Shown: positions 38,001-51,101, numbered from the stretch's first letter. The stretch: 64,000 nucleotides of DNA from Halichondria panicea (GCF_963675165.1 NC_087385.1:6436912-6500911), one strand, 5' to 3'. Numbers and translations are program-made. The notes: generated from the letters alone by a model not told the origin.

Positions 38001-39871
38001 CTTTTCCTACAGTACTCCTCGTGATCTGTTCTGTATTTCTCCTTATTATTTCCTAAGTCAGTCTGGCCTTTGTGTAGCACTTGTTCTGTGAGGATAACAC
38101 AGTACATAAGTTACTAGTTGCACTACTTTTGACTGACCTTTTGTGTCCAGTTCATCACGAAGTTTGCACAGTTGATTTCTCTCTGCAATGAAAAGCAGAG
38201 ACTTACGTTACTATACAGCACCATTACCCACCCACGCACACGCACCTTCAGACTCCTCCCTCTCCGTGTCAGCCAGCTGACTCCTGAGGACGGCCAGTCT
38301 CATTTTCACCAGCTCTCGCTCCCTCCGTCGTGCAAACCACGCCTCCTCTTCTCTTGTCAGAGACTCCACCCTCTCACGAGCCTGTGTGGCTGCACTGGCC
38401 ACTTGATTCAGTCGCTCCTGACCTCGGACCAGCTTCAACAACGTCGCGTTGACATAAGAGTCCCTCACCTGGTGAGAAAACAAATTGATTGCATATTGTG
38501 AAACCAATTATTGTTGTTTGTTAGTTATTGTAAAAGAATACAATTCCCAATACTCAAGTGTTTGGGAAAAGCTGCCAGCATTGTGCACACACGATGTGAG
38601 TGGTCTCACCTCTAGCTTGTTGACCTCAAGCAAGCTCTGTGGTGGGAGAAGCTTCTCCAGTGAGTGGGTGATCTTGGGAGGGCAGGGGACACCCCCCACT
38701 CCCGGGTGACTGTAGTAGCCCTCAAACATGCCCACCACCACTGAGTTGGGGGGGTACGAAGAACTGTCCTTGTTCACCTGTGACGTGTGTGTGTGTGTGT
38801 GTATGTGTGTGTGTGTGTGTGTGTATACACACGTAACGGTATTGTAAAAAATTGTCCATTCATTATCATTACAAATTGTAGAAACACAAACGTAATACTG
38901 TATGCAGTAATGCTGTATGCAAGTATACACAGCATGATGATTTCATACCAGACTTCCAAGATAGACTAGGCCGGCCAACTCGATGGTTTTCTCAAAGACC
39001 AGCATCATCTCATTACTCCCGTTTGTCCTCAGCCACAGCTTGAGTACGAATGCTACACAGTACTGGAGTCAAGGAGACACCCATACCACAACACACTCAG
39101 TTCTTAATAATAATACGACAGGATACAAGGAATTGCCGAGTATTTCTGGAGCTCCGAGTAATTGAACTGCACTGCCTCCCAAGAGGGGTTCTGGGAGAGA
39201 TGCATGTAGTGAGGACAGTTAAGCAACAGTCTATTGTGTGGTATATTCTATACACTCAATGTGTATTCAATCAGGAGACCACGAACAAAACTTACATAAG
39301 ACTTCGGCACAGAGTAGCTCTTGTACAGAACTGCAGAATAATTAACAATCAAGGCTATGAGTTAGTACGATTGTAACACTGGCAGAAATGCTACCCAAAC
39401 CACGTGATTAAGTCATACCTTTGTCTGGGTAGTGGGCCGGATGGATGGTGAAATGTGTTTCCATGGCAATAGGGTCTAAGAGGAGGGCAGGATTCGTCTC
39501 GTGTAAGGTGAGGTTACGGATCACTACACTCTTGACATGACGGAGACGATGCTACAGAGGAAGACATTTAATAGCAAGATCATCAGTTGGAACAGCTTCG
39601 AATAGCTTCAAGCAATAGCCATTATAATTTGGGGAATATTGATAAAGGGGGGCGGGGCTACCCTGTGCAAGGTACGTACGTATGTACATGGGAATGCTCC
39701 AATACTTAGTCCATATAAACAATCACATTCTCTGAGTCTCTCTACCTTAGGATACCTAACTGTACACTCCTAGTTGGAACAGCTCTACATAGTTCTTAAG
39801 TGTTTCACCTGCTGTGTCCTCAGATAGACATGTCTGGCAACAGAGATGCGGTGGGAGCCTCTGGAAGACAT
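35006..39871 (-). CDS. UVRAG: UVRAG (VPS38), class III PI3-kinase complex II subunit
   Basis: Beclin-1/VPS34 partner in endosome and autophagosome maturation. The first exon (about 39806-39871) starts MSSRGSHRISVARHVYL. The C2-like region continues with HRLRHVKSVVIRNLTLHETN (about 39425-39552) and SVVVGMFEGYYSHPGV (about 38608-38780). The coiled coil is about 38245-38470 (QERLNQVASAATQARERVES, REEEAWFARRRERELVKMRL). The BARA-like domain contains DMLVRAKRNQLLRQKNMIVE (about 37735-37885), VALGYVAHLVHHLAQILLVP and GSRSHICDYI (about 36940-37120), and FPLYLKSVERALFHYAVHLL then NKNIAQ (about 36614-36690). The last exon (35006-36133) is a Ser/Thr-rich disordered tail of about 370 residues. Domain order and signature residues match vertebrate UVRAG. 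The 3' end was copied into the segmental duplication. Confidence 0.93.
36770..36897. repeat. Tandem duplication of about 64 bp in a UVRAG intron
   Basis: Two adjacent copies of TTGTGTATGCTAAACTACAG followed by ACCAATTTTATGGAACACAT. They differ only by a few bases (TTAATTAG insertion) and lie just before the exon near 36940. Confidence 0.92.
37200..37720. repeat. Dispersed repeat in UVRAG intron, shared with GPALPP1 intron
   Basis: The reverse complement of 37240-37470 aligns with 56778-56990 (shared TACCATCTGAACGGGC, CTAAGCTTTCA, ATATCATAAAATC, TTGAATTTTGATC). A second weaker copy follows at about 37494-37700 (AGCTTTCAAAAAATCATAAA, GTAACTAAAGTTCTGGCTAT). Short palindromes CCATGGGCTATAATAGCCCATGG lie inside. 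No coding frame. Transposon-derived by inference. Confidence 0.75.
38786..38828. repeat. (TG)n microsatellite in UVRAG intron
   Basis: TG units with a TATG interruption on the plus strand, (CA)n on the sense strand, just upstream of the acceptor of the exon ending near 38609. Confidence 0.88.
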
Positions 39872-40140
39872 TGAGCACCGGCCGTATTCGTGGGCCTAAC
39901 TCTGTGTCCGTCACAACAAACAATCTCTTAGCTGTCCAGTCTTAATCTTCTGTTGATCCGGATCCAAACATAAATCTTTTCCCAAGTGCTTTTTAATGTT
40001 TAAATATTACTTTCAGTAAAAGGTTATGATTCGCTTAATTAGATCTAGATAAAACACAGCAATGGCTCATTTGCTCTTGTTATAAAGTACATGTAACATT
40101 TATTATTGGTAAGACAAAACATAAATTTTGAAAAAAAAAA
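39872..40140. other. Spacer between COG6 3' end and UVRAG 5' end
   Basis: About 270 bp between same-strand genes, AT-rich, with an oligo-A run at 40131-40140 next to the COG6 stop. It probably holds the COG6 3' UTR and UVRAG promoter. No element recognised. Confidence 0.5.
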
Positions 40141-42110
40141 TTAACATAAGCTAAGAATTTGCTTGACCTGCTGCAATGTATAGGGCAGTATTGTCTGTGT
40201 AGCTGATTCCCCTTTCTCTGCCAAAATTGCACCGTAAACTGTCTCATAAGAACGTACAAACAATTCCAACGATTTCTTTTCCGCCTCGTCTCTAAGCCTT
40301 GTACTCAGAATCAGCTGAAACTGGTCAAGTTGGTACTGTTCTGGTCCCGTGACAACTCTTTGTACACTATCTAAATAATCTCTCCCGTTACCAAGCTCTG
40401 TGTCGATGTTCTCAGCTTTCAACACAGCGTCGTGCAACCCAGACAGTCCAGCAGATTCAACGAGAACTTTTTGCTGTCCTTCTATTACACTCGTCATGTG
40501 TGATTGGATTTGGAACTCGAGGCTCTCAACTTGTGTGTCTGTGAACTCGTACAGCGATATTGTGCTTTGGATGCGATACAGAGTATTGATGAGGTACACG
40601 GCACGATCCAGGTGGTCCAGAGAGTGGGCAGACTCGTTGCAGTACTGTATGAGAGGGTCAATGCATGAGCTGAGAATCAGCTTGAGGTCCTGGTCTTGAG
40701 TATTGCTAGCCAGCACAGTCATATCCCTCGAGCTCAGAATGCTCTGGAGGAGAGAGAGAACGTCACTTGTTTTTGAGGCTGGAGTGAGATCAGGTAGAGG
40801 AGCTTCCATGCTCTCGAGTAGCTTGGATGTCTGCGATGTCAGCGAACTATAAAACATTTTGGATTGAAGATCGGACAATTCTGTGACGGTCCGTACTAGG
40901 GGTGCATCAGTGCCTAAATGACCCTCAAAAACTCCAGCATAGTATCGTAGGAGGCTCACAAGTTGGTAGGCAGTAGTGGGTACAGTTGAGGAGACCACGA
41001 CTTGCTCGATTCGAGTGTGTAATGGACGACAGGCTCCCTCCGTTACCATACTGAGGATGGAAATCACTTTCTCGCGATTTTGCTCTAACAGTAGTCCAGC
41101 AATGTGATCGTTTTCGGTAGCTATCGCTTGGTGGAGCCAGCCAAGCATATCACTGCAATATCGAACAGGGTCATGTGAATGCAATTCGATTGGACGGCCG
41201 GAGTTTCCCTCGCGAGTTAGAGCATCAATGAAGCATCTCACGAGTGCATTACGACGTGCTATGCTGTATTCATCCAGACAATACTGGAGGAGAATGGACC
41301 TATTCTGAAGCTCAGTGAGGGCTTGTCGTAGGTTAGGATTGGTCTCGGGTGCATCAGTGTTCATTGCTCGACATTGGCTCTGGGTCCAGTGGTACAGTTG
41401 TTCATAAGCAGACTCTAGGTGCATTGCCATTGACTCCATGATCTCCAAACCAGCTCTCTGTTGGCTTGTACGCAGAAGGATTTTGCAGTCCTCGTGAATT
41501 CGCTTGACTCGAGCCATAGCCTCGAAGAAGTCTTCGTTAACGAAACTAGAGCGTGGATTTCGTCGACCGTGACCGTGTGACCCCACAAGCAACTGTAGTT
41601 GACTAGATGTGAGTTCGAATTTCTTCAAAAAAGCGTCAACAACTGTTGACCGCATTTCGAGGTGTTTGCTCTTATTCTGTAATTGTGCAGTTTCTCTCAG
41701 AAGACCCGACGTTTGGCTTTTGGCAGAATTCAATCTGGTACTCATATCATCACAACAGACTTTCATTGTGGAAACGTCTTCTTGAATTCCTTTAATCTGC
41801 CCGACCAGCTCTTCCATACACTTCAGAAAGCTTTCGTTTAGGATTAGACTGCGTCTTTCCAAATCACTTCTCAAGTTTCTCCGAGCCTGTATTATGTAGT
41901 AAAAGATGATTTATGCACATGTGGTATTCATATTGAACGTACCTGGAGTGTGTTTTCGTCGAGGAATGATGAAAGAACTTGTAGCGCTTCAAGAGTCTCT
42001 TTGTCATTGTCCAAATTGTTCTGAAGGATCTTCTGTAGTTTCTTTGCGAGAGGGTTCTGGTGTACTTGGGGAGGAGGTAGGGAAGAAGCTGGAGCTGCTG
42101 TTTCAGCCAT
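40141..42110 (-). CDS. COG6: COG6, conserved oligomeric Golgi complex subunit 6
   Basis: Subunit of the COG tether for retrograde vesicles at the Golgi. Two exons: 41943-42110 (MAETAAPAS..., [37 protein letters not shown]) and 40141-41886, a single long exon. The protein is about 637 residues, near the usual COG6 length. Conserved blocks include [20 protein letters not shown], the N-terminal coiled coil, [35 protein letters not shown] then [46 protein letters not shown], and C-terminal [19 protein letters not shown]. The start at 42110 is chosen over the upstream ATG at 42164 because it matches the family N-terminus. Confidence 0.96.
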
Positions 42111-42199
42111 TTTGGGGACCTTTACCAAGACGGCTCTATATGGAACCCTTTGCCAAGTCAGCATAAATCCATGTGGTGAGAGAAAAAAAGTGGTGAATA
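42111..42199. promoter_or_regulatory. Bidirectional promoter, COG6 / PSMD1
   Basis: Only 89 bp separate the two outward-facing start codons, so both 5' UTRs and the core promoter must fit here or overlap the genes. No TATA box is seen. Confidence 0.7.
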
Positions 42200-45100
42200 A
42201 TGGCCGTGGGAGCTAGTTTAACTTCAGCTGGTGAGTGTGTGTGTGCGCGTGTGTGCATATGAGGGACATTACAATACCAGGACAATGTATACAGATTATA
42301 CTAATGAGACCCTTCCAATAAATCCATACTCTAGTTCACACGTACATACATTTTTGTACATATGTCGTATATACGTACATATATAGGCTTGTAAGCGTGT
42401 GTTACTTGTCCGTACCGTGTGAGTGATAACGATATCATCTATTCTCTCTGACAGCGGGGATCTTATCTTTGCTCAAGGAGTCTGAAGATGAGATTAAAGC
42501 CTTTGCGCTAAAGAGACTGGACCAACTGGTGGATGTCTTCTGGGCCGAAATTGCAGAGTCCATCAGTGGAATGTAAGTACCAGTGTTCTGCTTAATAGTG
42601 TAAGCATCATATTCATACAAGCAAGATTTGATACTCCTCCCTCCAGAGAGGAGCTGTCTGAGAGAAAAGACTTTGTTGAGAGAGAGCTGGCTTGTCTGGT
42701 TGCCTCCAAGGTATTCTATCATCTTGGTTCTTTCGAGGACTCGTTGAACTTTGCCCTTGGCGCTGGACCTCAGTTCGACGTCAACGGCACCTCAGAATAC
42801 ATTGAAACTATCATTTGTAAGTTGACGTGTGACCTGTATGCTATAATAATGCTAGCCGGCCCATTCTTTGATTTTGTTGGTGTATTAACTTTATGAGAAC
42901 CCCCTCGTGCAGCCCAATGCATTGACCGGTACACTGAACTGAAAGTGAAACAATTTGATGGCTTGTTGGAGGAGGGGCGTGAGATCGACCCCAGACTGGA
43001 GACCATTGTGGACCGCATGTTTGTCAGGTGTCTGGCTGACAAGAGGTACAACCAAGCTGTCGGTATCTCCTTTGAAACCAGGAGAATAGATATTCTGGAG
43101 CAAGTCATCAGACGAGCAGTAAGTGTGTCCACTATCTGTGTTTGCTTCAAGCAGCAGCACCAGTACATCAATCTGTTTCATTCCAAGCTAATCTAATTAT
43201 TTAATTAAATCTCTATTTACTGGTACATGTGTGAGTATTACTTCATACCTCCTCACACGTGTAGGATGACACTGAAGGAGTGCTAGCCTACTGTCTGAAG
43301 GTGGCCCTCTCCCTCACCAGCAGTAGGAGGTTCAGAAATGAGGTACACATCATTGCCATCATTTGGATGCTCTATAATTATTATACTTACTCTCTGTGTC
43401 TCGATAGGTGTTGCAAGTACTAGTACAGACCTATGAACAGCTCAATTCCCCAGACTACATCAGTGTGTGTCAGGTAAGGCCACCTCACTAGTGAGCACAA
43501 CCTCACGTTTATTGTCTCTCCCAGTGCTATATCTTCCTGGACAATCCTCAGAGCACTGCTCAGGTCCTGGAGACGCTGGCCAGGGGGTCCAAGGTAGGGT
43601 CAATCACACAATACTGGGGGTCCATTTACGGTTACGATTGTCTGTCCCACCCGTAGGATGATGCGTTGGTGGCGTATCAGATAGCCTTTGACCTCTACGA
43701 GAGTGCAACGCAGGACTTTTTGAGAAAGGTACAAGAAGCTATACGAGGATCAATGCCAGCCCCACCCCCTGCCCCACCCACCACTGAGAAGGCTGCCATT
43801 CTTGCAACTCCTGTACAGGAAACAGGTGAGCGAATGTTGTCCTGCGTTGATTTTAGTTTCTGTGCACTTTTTAGACTCCTTAGAATGCAACTGTGTGGCT
43901 TCATACAGGGTTCAAAATAATTATAATACCATAATTTTATAGCGGGGTAATTTTCAAGGGTCTAAAATTGCGAATTTTTGCAAATCTTTCATGTATAATA
44001 TTTTCGAGGATAGCAGTTTTTTTTAGCGGACTTGTATATTGAACATGCATTTTCACGGTTGAAATTTTCGCGGCTTGGTGAAATTTGCAAAAATATTAGC
44101 CCTCGAAAATTACCAGCTATACGGTATCAGGAGTCCATGATAATATGCATGACAGTTAGAATGGCAGCTGCACACATTTCCTTGTGTACAGGTGAGGCCA
44201 CAACCTCCGCTGAAGTGGGACAAGTCACCGAGAGTGAAGCCATGGAAACAGAGCAATCAACTAATCCCGAACCTCCAACAAAGTCACATGACCAGTCAGG
44301 TGAACTGGATCCAGAGTGGGTAGGGCATTTGAAGTCAGTGGACAGGATATTGGGAGGAGAGATGACCGTCCGTTTTCACCAAGAGTTTCTTATTCGAAAC
44401 AACCACACCGACCTCCAGATACTCAAGAACATAAAGGTATCGACTACCTGAACCGGTTGAGTTTGTGATACACAATTGTACGTACATTTTTGGCAGCTTT
44501 CCGAGGCTTGACAAATGAATACACAATATGCTGTATGTACATATACGTTTACACTGTATTACACACACACTCATATTAACTACACCCACTCCATTAGGAG
44601 GTGAGCCGCCACTCCATTGTACACAATGCGACTGTCATTGCCAACGGTCTGATGCACTTTGGTACAACGAGTGACGTGTTCCTGAGAGAGAACCTGGACT
44701 GGCTCAAGCAAGCCTCCAATTGGGCCAAGTTCACAGCCACAGCCAGTCTGGGACTGATTCACTATGTAAGCTTGATTCCATCCAGCCTCTTGTAGACTAT
44801 ACAAAAAATGTACTGCACATGTACGTATAATAGCCTTTGTAAAATTGGCCTGCTTGGGAGGTAATTGAATTCTAGATGCTTTGCTTCAGAATTGCTGCTT
44901 CAACTTTTTGTGCAGTATAATTAAAGCTAGCTAGTATTATCACTTACGTACCCCTTAGTCACTGTATGCAAAATCATCATTTGGCAGGGTCACGAGAAGG
45001 AAGCTCTCAACCTGATGGCATCGTATTTGCCCAGAGACTCGAGTGGGAGTAGCCCTTACGCTGAAGGGGGTGGTCTCTATGCTATTGGTGAGTGGCCTCT

Positions 45101-48100
45101 CCAATCATGGTTGTTAGAAGAGTTGATCACATGTGATGTTTACTCTACTGCAGGTCTCATTCACGCCAACCATGGCCTCAACATGATGGACTATCTCTCC
45201 AAAGAGCTCAGAAATACGAGTGAAGTGAGTTAGGACATGGCTATTGGTGACGCATCCATGTACACCTGCTAGCCTATGGTTGACTGCACTTGTTCTCACT
45301 CACTCAGGTGGTCCGTCATGGAGGCTGTCTCGGTCTAGGACTGGCAGCCATGGGAACTGCTAACTTAGGTATGTGTCAGAATGTGAAAATTTATAATTGT
45401 GTGTTTGTACATAATTATACGCTTTATATGGGATTGTACAAACTGCTTCTTTACCCCGCCCCCCTCTATAGATGCGTACGAGCAGTTGAAGGAGAATCTG
45501 ATGACTCGTGATGATGCTGTGATTGGAGAGGCAGCTGGTCTGGCAATGGGACTGGTCATGATAGGCACTCGCAACGAAATGGCCATAGAGGACATGGTCA
45601 ATGTAAGCAAGTGTGTGTGTGTGGGTGTGTGGGTGTGTGTGGGTGTATATCGTCCTCTAATGAATAATTAAACGTCGAGATCTGTATTATGTTCACTGCA
45701 GTATGCTCGAGACACTCAACACGAGAAGATACAACGTGGTCTGTCACTGGGAGTAGCTATGGTAAGGGAGTCAGTATCTCTCTGCCATGCTTTAGTGGCT
45801 GGAGCTTTAGACATTTGTATTCAAAGTTAATAAGTCTAAGTGTTTAGCTGTTTACCTTATCCTCTCTGATATTCAACCGACTCCTCCCCTCCCTATAGTT
45901 GATGTACGGTCAGCTGGAGGAGGCAGACTCCATGATAGAGGACCTATGTAGGGACAAGGACCCTCTCCTACGACGTTGTGGAATGTTCACCATAGCCATG
46001 GCTTACTGTGGCTCTGGTAACAACAAGGCCATTAGGAAACTCCTTCATGTGGCAGTGAGTTGAACAGCTAACACACAAGTAACACTGCTTTCAAACCTTC
46101 ATGCATGTGTAACCACATGTATACAATATCCTTATGCCCAACCTCAGGTTAGTGACGTTGACGATAATGTGCGAAGAACAGCTGTAACTTGTCTGGGCTT
46201 TATCCTCTTCAGGTAACCAATCTCTGTGCCCCCCCCTCTCCTATAGAACCACACTGACCCTCCCCCTCCCCCCAGATCTCCTGAGCATTGCCCCCACGTG
46301 GTCTCGCTCCTCTCTGAGAGCTTCAATCCTCACGTCAGGGCGGGGTCAGCACTGGCCCTGGGCATTGCCTGTGCTAGCAGTGGCAACAAGGAGGCTCTCT
46401 CCCTCATAGAACCCATGCTCTCAGACTCTGTGCCATTTGTACAACAGGTGAGTGAATGGTATCATCTTACATGTGTACATGTAGTTTAGCGGAATTGTAC
46501 ACCACAACATTTAGTGTTCTATCCACAACCCTAATTTTCTGGTTGCCTATAATTAAATTAAAGTACCAAGTACATGCTATTGTATCTAGCACTGCTCCTC
46601 CACAGTCTGCTCTGGTGGCCTCAGCAATGATCCTCATCCAACACACTCCCGTCATGAGTTCAAAGGTCACCTTCTACAAGCAGCACTATGCCAAGGTGGT
46701 CTCCGACAAGCACGAGCACAATCTCGTCAAACTGGGCGCAGTCATAGCTCAAGGAATTATCAACGCTGGCGGCTGCAATGTCACTATATCACTGCAGTCT
46801 CGGACAGGTCACATGAGCATGAGGACGGCCGTGGGTCTGATGGTGTTCTCCCAGTTCTGGTTCTGGTACCCACTCAGTTTGTTCCTGTCTCTGGCCCTCA
46901 CCCCCACGGCCATTATTGGTCTCAACGCTGACCTCAAGGTGATTACAACATGCACCACTAGAGCTAGACCCTCTGATTAAAGTGTGCTAGCATGCACACA
47001 ACTTGTGTATCAATTTCAACTAGTACTTGTATCTATAGTTTATGCTGTGTTTTGTATTTATGTTTTCTCATGGGTCATTAGTTTTTGCTGATCTATTTAA
47101 CTAAGCCAGTGTTAAACCATTTATCCATCGTATAGATGCCCAAGCTGGAGTTCCGGTCGAGTATGAAGCCGTCCATGTATGCCTATCCTGCACCTCTGGA
47201 GAAGGAGAAGGAAAAGTTCAAAGAAAAGGTAAGTGGAAGGATTATATTGCTCCTTCCAGTACATGTACGAATGTGTTACGGATATAGTAGACTAGCTATT
47301 ATACATGTGCATGTAGTTGTTGCCTTATTAGGTATGGAGGATCAAATATCTGTTGTCTCCTCACGTCTGTTGTGTGTTGTGTTACCCTGTGCGTACTCAG
47401 TCACGTACGCGTGCTCGGAGGCTCGCTATACACATGTACATGTACATACAAGTGGTGACCCTCTAATTGTTTGCACACTACCTAGCGGATGTTTGTAGAG
47501 GATCGGTTGAACTCGGTTCATTCCTTCAGCCCCCCACTCTCATTGTTGTACTAAAGTCCACTAATTAAGAGATCTTATCTCGCCACATTATCTATTATTG
47601 TTGGGGCATTTTCATCATTTTTGGTTCACATAATCGTGCTCTTTAATGTATTTCTATCCTCTCTGAATGTGTTCATTCGTTACCTCCTCTTACGTAACAG
47701 GCCACACATTACACCTCCTTGTATCACCACTGTGCAGGTGGAGGCAGCCGTGTTGTCTGTCACAGCCAAAGCCAAGGCCAAGTTACAGAAGAAGGCAGCT
47801 GCTAGAGCTGTCTCTGTCTCTGAAGAGGCCATGGACACGGTTAGTGGTGGAGGGGGGCAAAGGGTCTGTGTGACTATGTTGCCTGATAATTTATTATGCC
47901 TCGGTGCGCATGCGCAAGCGAGGTATACGGTAGTGTGTTTGTGTGTCTGTGTGTGTGTAGACCGCTACAGCTGCTCAAGGATGAATCAAGTGCAAGTAAG
48001 AGTTTCTATAGGCTTCTAGTCATGTTTACTTGGATTTTAATTCGTGGATTTGCAAAATAATGCTTCGTTCTCGAGTTATGCCTAGTTTTGCTTACTTGGA

Positions 48101-49511
48101 ATGCCATTGCAGCCTTTTCAGAAGAGTCCGTAGCAAAACTTGTTCACCGAGTGTTACTACTCTACTTAGTAGTTAGCTCTGCACTAGAACACTAGCTATT
48201 GGTAGCTGCAAGAGTGAGCAGAGAGCTGCAAGGCTCTGCTCACTTGCAGCCATTAATTTTAGACTTGAACTTTTGGCATCGATCGTTTTTAACAACAATC
48301 ATGGTTGATCATTACCCACTATTCGCATGCAGAAAATTCATCATAATCAATGTGTGTATAAAAGCTAGCTATTAGTAGTTTTATGTTATGTAGCTTTGGC
48401 ACCTCCACCGAGGCATCAGCACCCGCGGTGCTTTCATTAATTCTGGTTATTAATTGTGACCCCACCCACCTCTACACACATGTGTGATAGGACAAGCCGC
48501 CCACGTCTTCTTCAGAGGTAAAGATGGACACTGCTGAGACTGCTGAGTCAGCAGCAACTGCAGAGAAGGTAGAAAAAGTGGAGACTGTAAAGGAAGAAAA
48601 GACGGTTGAGGCACCAAAAGATGAAAAGATGGACACTGGTGAAGTGAAGGAAAAGAAGGCGGAGCCTGAGCCGGACTTTCAGATGCTCTCTAACCCAGCT
48701 AGAGTGCTCCCACAGCAGGTGAGGGGGTGTGACATGAGGGGGTGTGGCACATACTGTATACGAACGATTAATTCAGTACGAGGTAAATTCTAAAATAAGT
48801 TAAATATATATAGTTATGTCTAGATCTGCTCTGATGATAGTATAGACGTGTGTACCATTCCACAAGGGGGGGGGAGGGCATGAGAATGGACTGCGTACTG
48901 GGTGGTCATCTATGAGCTTGCGTGTAGTTCATGTGTGGTAGAGACATTGCATGATGTTTTAATGGTCACTCTGAGTGGTTCTTAAAACATGAATGTCTGT
49001 TTGAGAATGTGGAGTGTGTGTGTGCGTGTGGTAGCTTTTTAGACTGTATGTCTTTGTTTGTTATGCTTACCTGACCACCCGCTAAAATCGCTATGCATAA
49101 TTATGTTCTGGCTGATTGGTTTGTCTCTGTGTGCACAGTGCGGCTTAATGCATCACACTGCTTACTCAATAGTCAGCTTGTGCTGTACTGTACACTCATG
49201 TAATAATTGGGAGGAAATTGTAAATTGTAGGAAATAGCCTGTTTCCATTTCTCAATGATTGAACGGGAAGTTCCTAATATGCCATTGCCCCTCTCCAAAC
49301 CACATGAGAGAATCACTAACGGATGTTTGACTATAACCTGCTCATTAGTCCATTGTGGAGTGTTTATGCTCCCAAACTGACTTCACTGTCAATATTTCCT
49401 GATACTTCTGTTTCCTGCTTGGGGTAATATGAAAATGTCTTGTTTTGCTTCCAATGGCTTTGTAGTACAGTGCACACACACACCCCCCCCCCCACACACA
49501 CACATACCCCT

Positions 49512-49554
<43 letters not shown>

Positions 49555-51101
49555 GAAAGTCCTCTCTCTTGAAGAGTCCAGTCGCTACAAACCCCTCAAA
49601 CCGGTAAGTGTCTGATTGCCCCAAAACTATCACTGCACATGTATTGTATTAGCTCTACCTCTTAAAATTCCAACGACAGCGTTTTGGTTGGTTCCACGGA
49701 ATATAAATAGCCACACCCTCCTTTCTCTTTGTGTGTGTCCAGGTCTCCCTCCACTTTCACCACCATTGGGGAGTGGAGAAAGCACAATAATTATTCCCTG
49801 ACAATTTGTAATTGTCAGTAGGGACCTCTGTTTTCTATTGGGAGTGTGTAGAAACCATAACTTTGTCAGTTTTTAAATTGATCAATTTTCTGCCTCATGG
49901 TTTGCCGACTGTTTCAAAGAAAGACACTGTCCATGGCTACCTTCTTGTTCTGTTCTGTGTAGTGGGTACATCAGACAAGCATGTCTTTGACAGTTGATGC
50001 TGTCAATTCTCAAAAAAATGTTGATATGGTGTTTGCTTTTTTTGACACTGTCTGTGTGATGGGATGGTCCAGAATAATTGAAACTCTATACAGTTGTGTT
50101 TCACTGACATCAACTAACTTGATGAGCTCACTCTCTGAGCGTAAAATCACTTTAATTTGTGCTAATTGAGAAATACATAATTACGGCAATTTTCTAATCA
50201 AGCAGCTGCTCAGTTAATACAGTGGTACCAACTGAGCTCACTGTCGGAGTCAAATCAATATCTAATACATTGTAGTTGCTGGCCATATAATAGTCACTCC
50301 TATAATTATTGGTTCACTTTTGACTAGTTTTCTATCTCTCTGTCTCCCCCCCCCCCCCCAGATGTCTGTGGGGGGTATCATCATGCTCCGAGATGGCAGT
50401 GATGGGACCTCCCCCGAGGAACTCATTGCACCTATCAAAGGTGAGATGTGCACTCCTCTCAATGTGTGATAGACTGTGTAATTACTACTAATTATTGTGT
50501 CGTAGCTGTAGTGTTACCATGGTAACAAAACATAGTCGTCGCCTTTGCAAATATTTTCTTAGCTCCTCATGAATTAGCTTGACGCATTCCTCCTGCAGCT
50601 TCTCAAAGGCATATAAGTATTTTAGCATTTGTGACCGTGATTGAAATGCATGTCTGTGTGTAGTTTATAGACAGATGAATTTCTTGCGTCCAACATTCCT
50701 AGACATGTTATTGAGTGTACAAGTTGTGTGACGGTACAGTGTGAATAGTGTTAGCAGGTGGTGTGCAGTGGACCTGCCACGCCCTTCTTTCCCGTTACCA
50801 GCTACATGTACATGTAGGATGATTTTAGTTATTTTGTCATTATATATGGCTTAATTCAATAAGAAATGCATCACACCTATTTCACACTTTATGCATTGGT
50901 GGTCAAAGCCATTGCCTTAAGCCACCAGCTCAGTCCTCATACACTTATCCCACACCCACCCACACACACTCACGCCCCCTCTAATTCCTACGCTTATCCC
51001 ACACCCACACACACGCCCCTCTAGTCCCGCTACCAGGCCAGGGATCAGACGAAGACGAGCCTAAACCACCAGAGCCTTTTGAGTGGACGGGGGACGATTG
51101 A
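42200..51101 (+). CDS. PSMD1: PSMD1/Rpn2, 26S proteasome base scaffold
   Basis: Largest non-ATPase subunit of the 19S base; a toroid of PC repeats that docks ubiquitin receptors. The tiny first exon (42200-42230, [10 protein letters not shown]) is followed by exons at 42455-42572 ([20 protein letters not shown]), 42647-42816, about 42913-43119 and others to 51101. Features: [18 protein letters not shown]-type N-terminal helices (here [20 protein letters not shown]); an acidic insert after [17 protein letters not shown] repeats with [85 protein letters not shown] and [16 protein letters not shown] Lys/Glu-rich C-terminal extension (about 47745-48720) follows, then [30 protein letters not shown] and the end PFEWTGDD. 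A poorly conserved linker exon carries [20 protein letters not shown]. Introns hold a MITE and a GCCTCGGTG-ended element. Confidence 0.96.
43927..44126 (+). mobile_element. TACCGTATAGCGGG MITE, divergent full-length copy in PSMD1 intron
   Basis: Starts TACCATAATTTTATAGCGGG, ends AAAATTACCAGCTATACGGTA. About 200 bp with TA at both ends and internal foldback arms (AAAATTGCGAATTTTTGCAA, TTGCAAAAATATTAGCC). It is more diverged than the 33458 copy, so an older insertion. Confidence 0.78.
47898..48436. mobile_element. Non-autonomous element with GCCTCGGTG ends in a PSMD1 intron
   Basis: Left end GCCTCGGTGCGCATGCGC; the inverted match CACCGAGGC lies at 48406-48414, followed by ATCAGCACCCGCGGTGC. 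About 520 bp, no open frame, a TG-rich left part, and a strong internal hairpin (GCTGCAAGAGTGAGCAGAG with CTCTGCTCACTTGCAGC) at about 48206-48253. A right-end fragment recurs at 29440-29497, supporting a dispersed family. Class unknown. Confidence 0.6.
49475..49551. repeat. (CA)n tract serving as a PSMD1 splice acceptor
   Basis: CA units with two C-rich interruptions run directly into ACACAG at the exon starting TTGAAAGTCCTCTC. The repeat takes the place of the pyrimidine tract. Confidence 0.88.

Noticed and set aside
46456-46980. Plus-strand open frame of 174 codons starting in an intron
   Set aside because: Its latter part is the true PSMD1 exon ([15 protein letters not shown] onwards); the first part is read-through of the upstream intron.
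49345-49633. Minus-strand frames rich in CVCVCV
   Set aside because: Translation of the CA microsatellite before a PSMD1 exon; the same holds at 8476-8757, 18525-18761 and 38508-38930 beyond the real exons.
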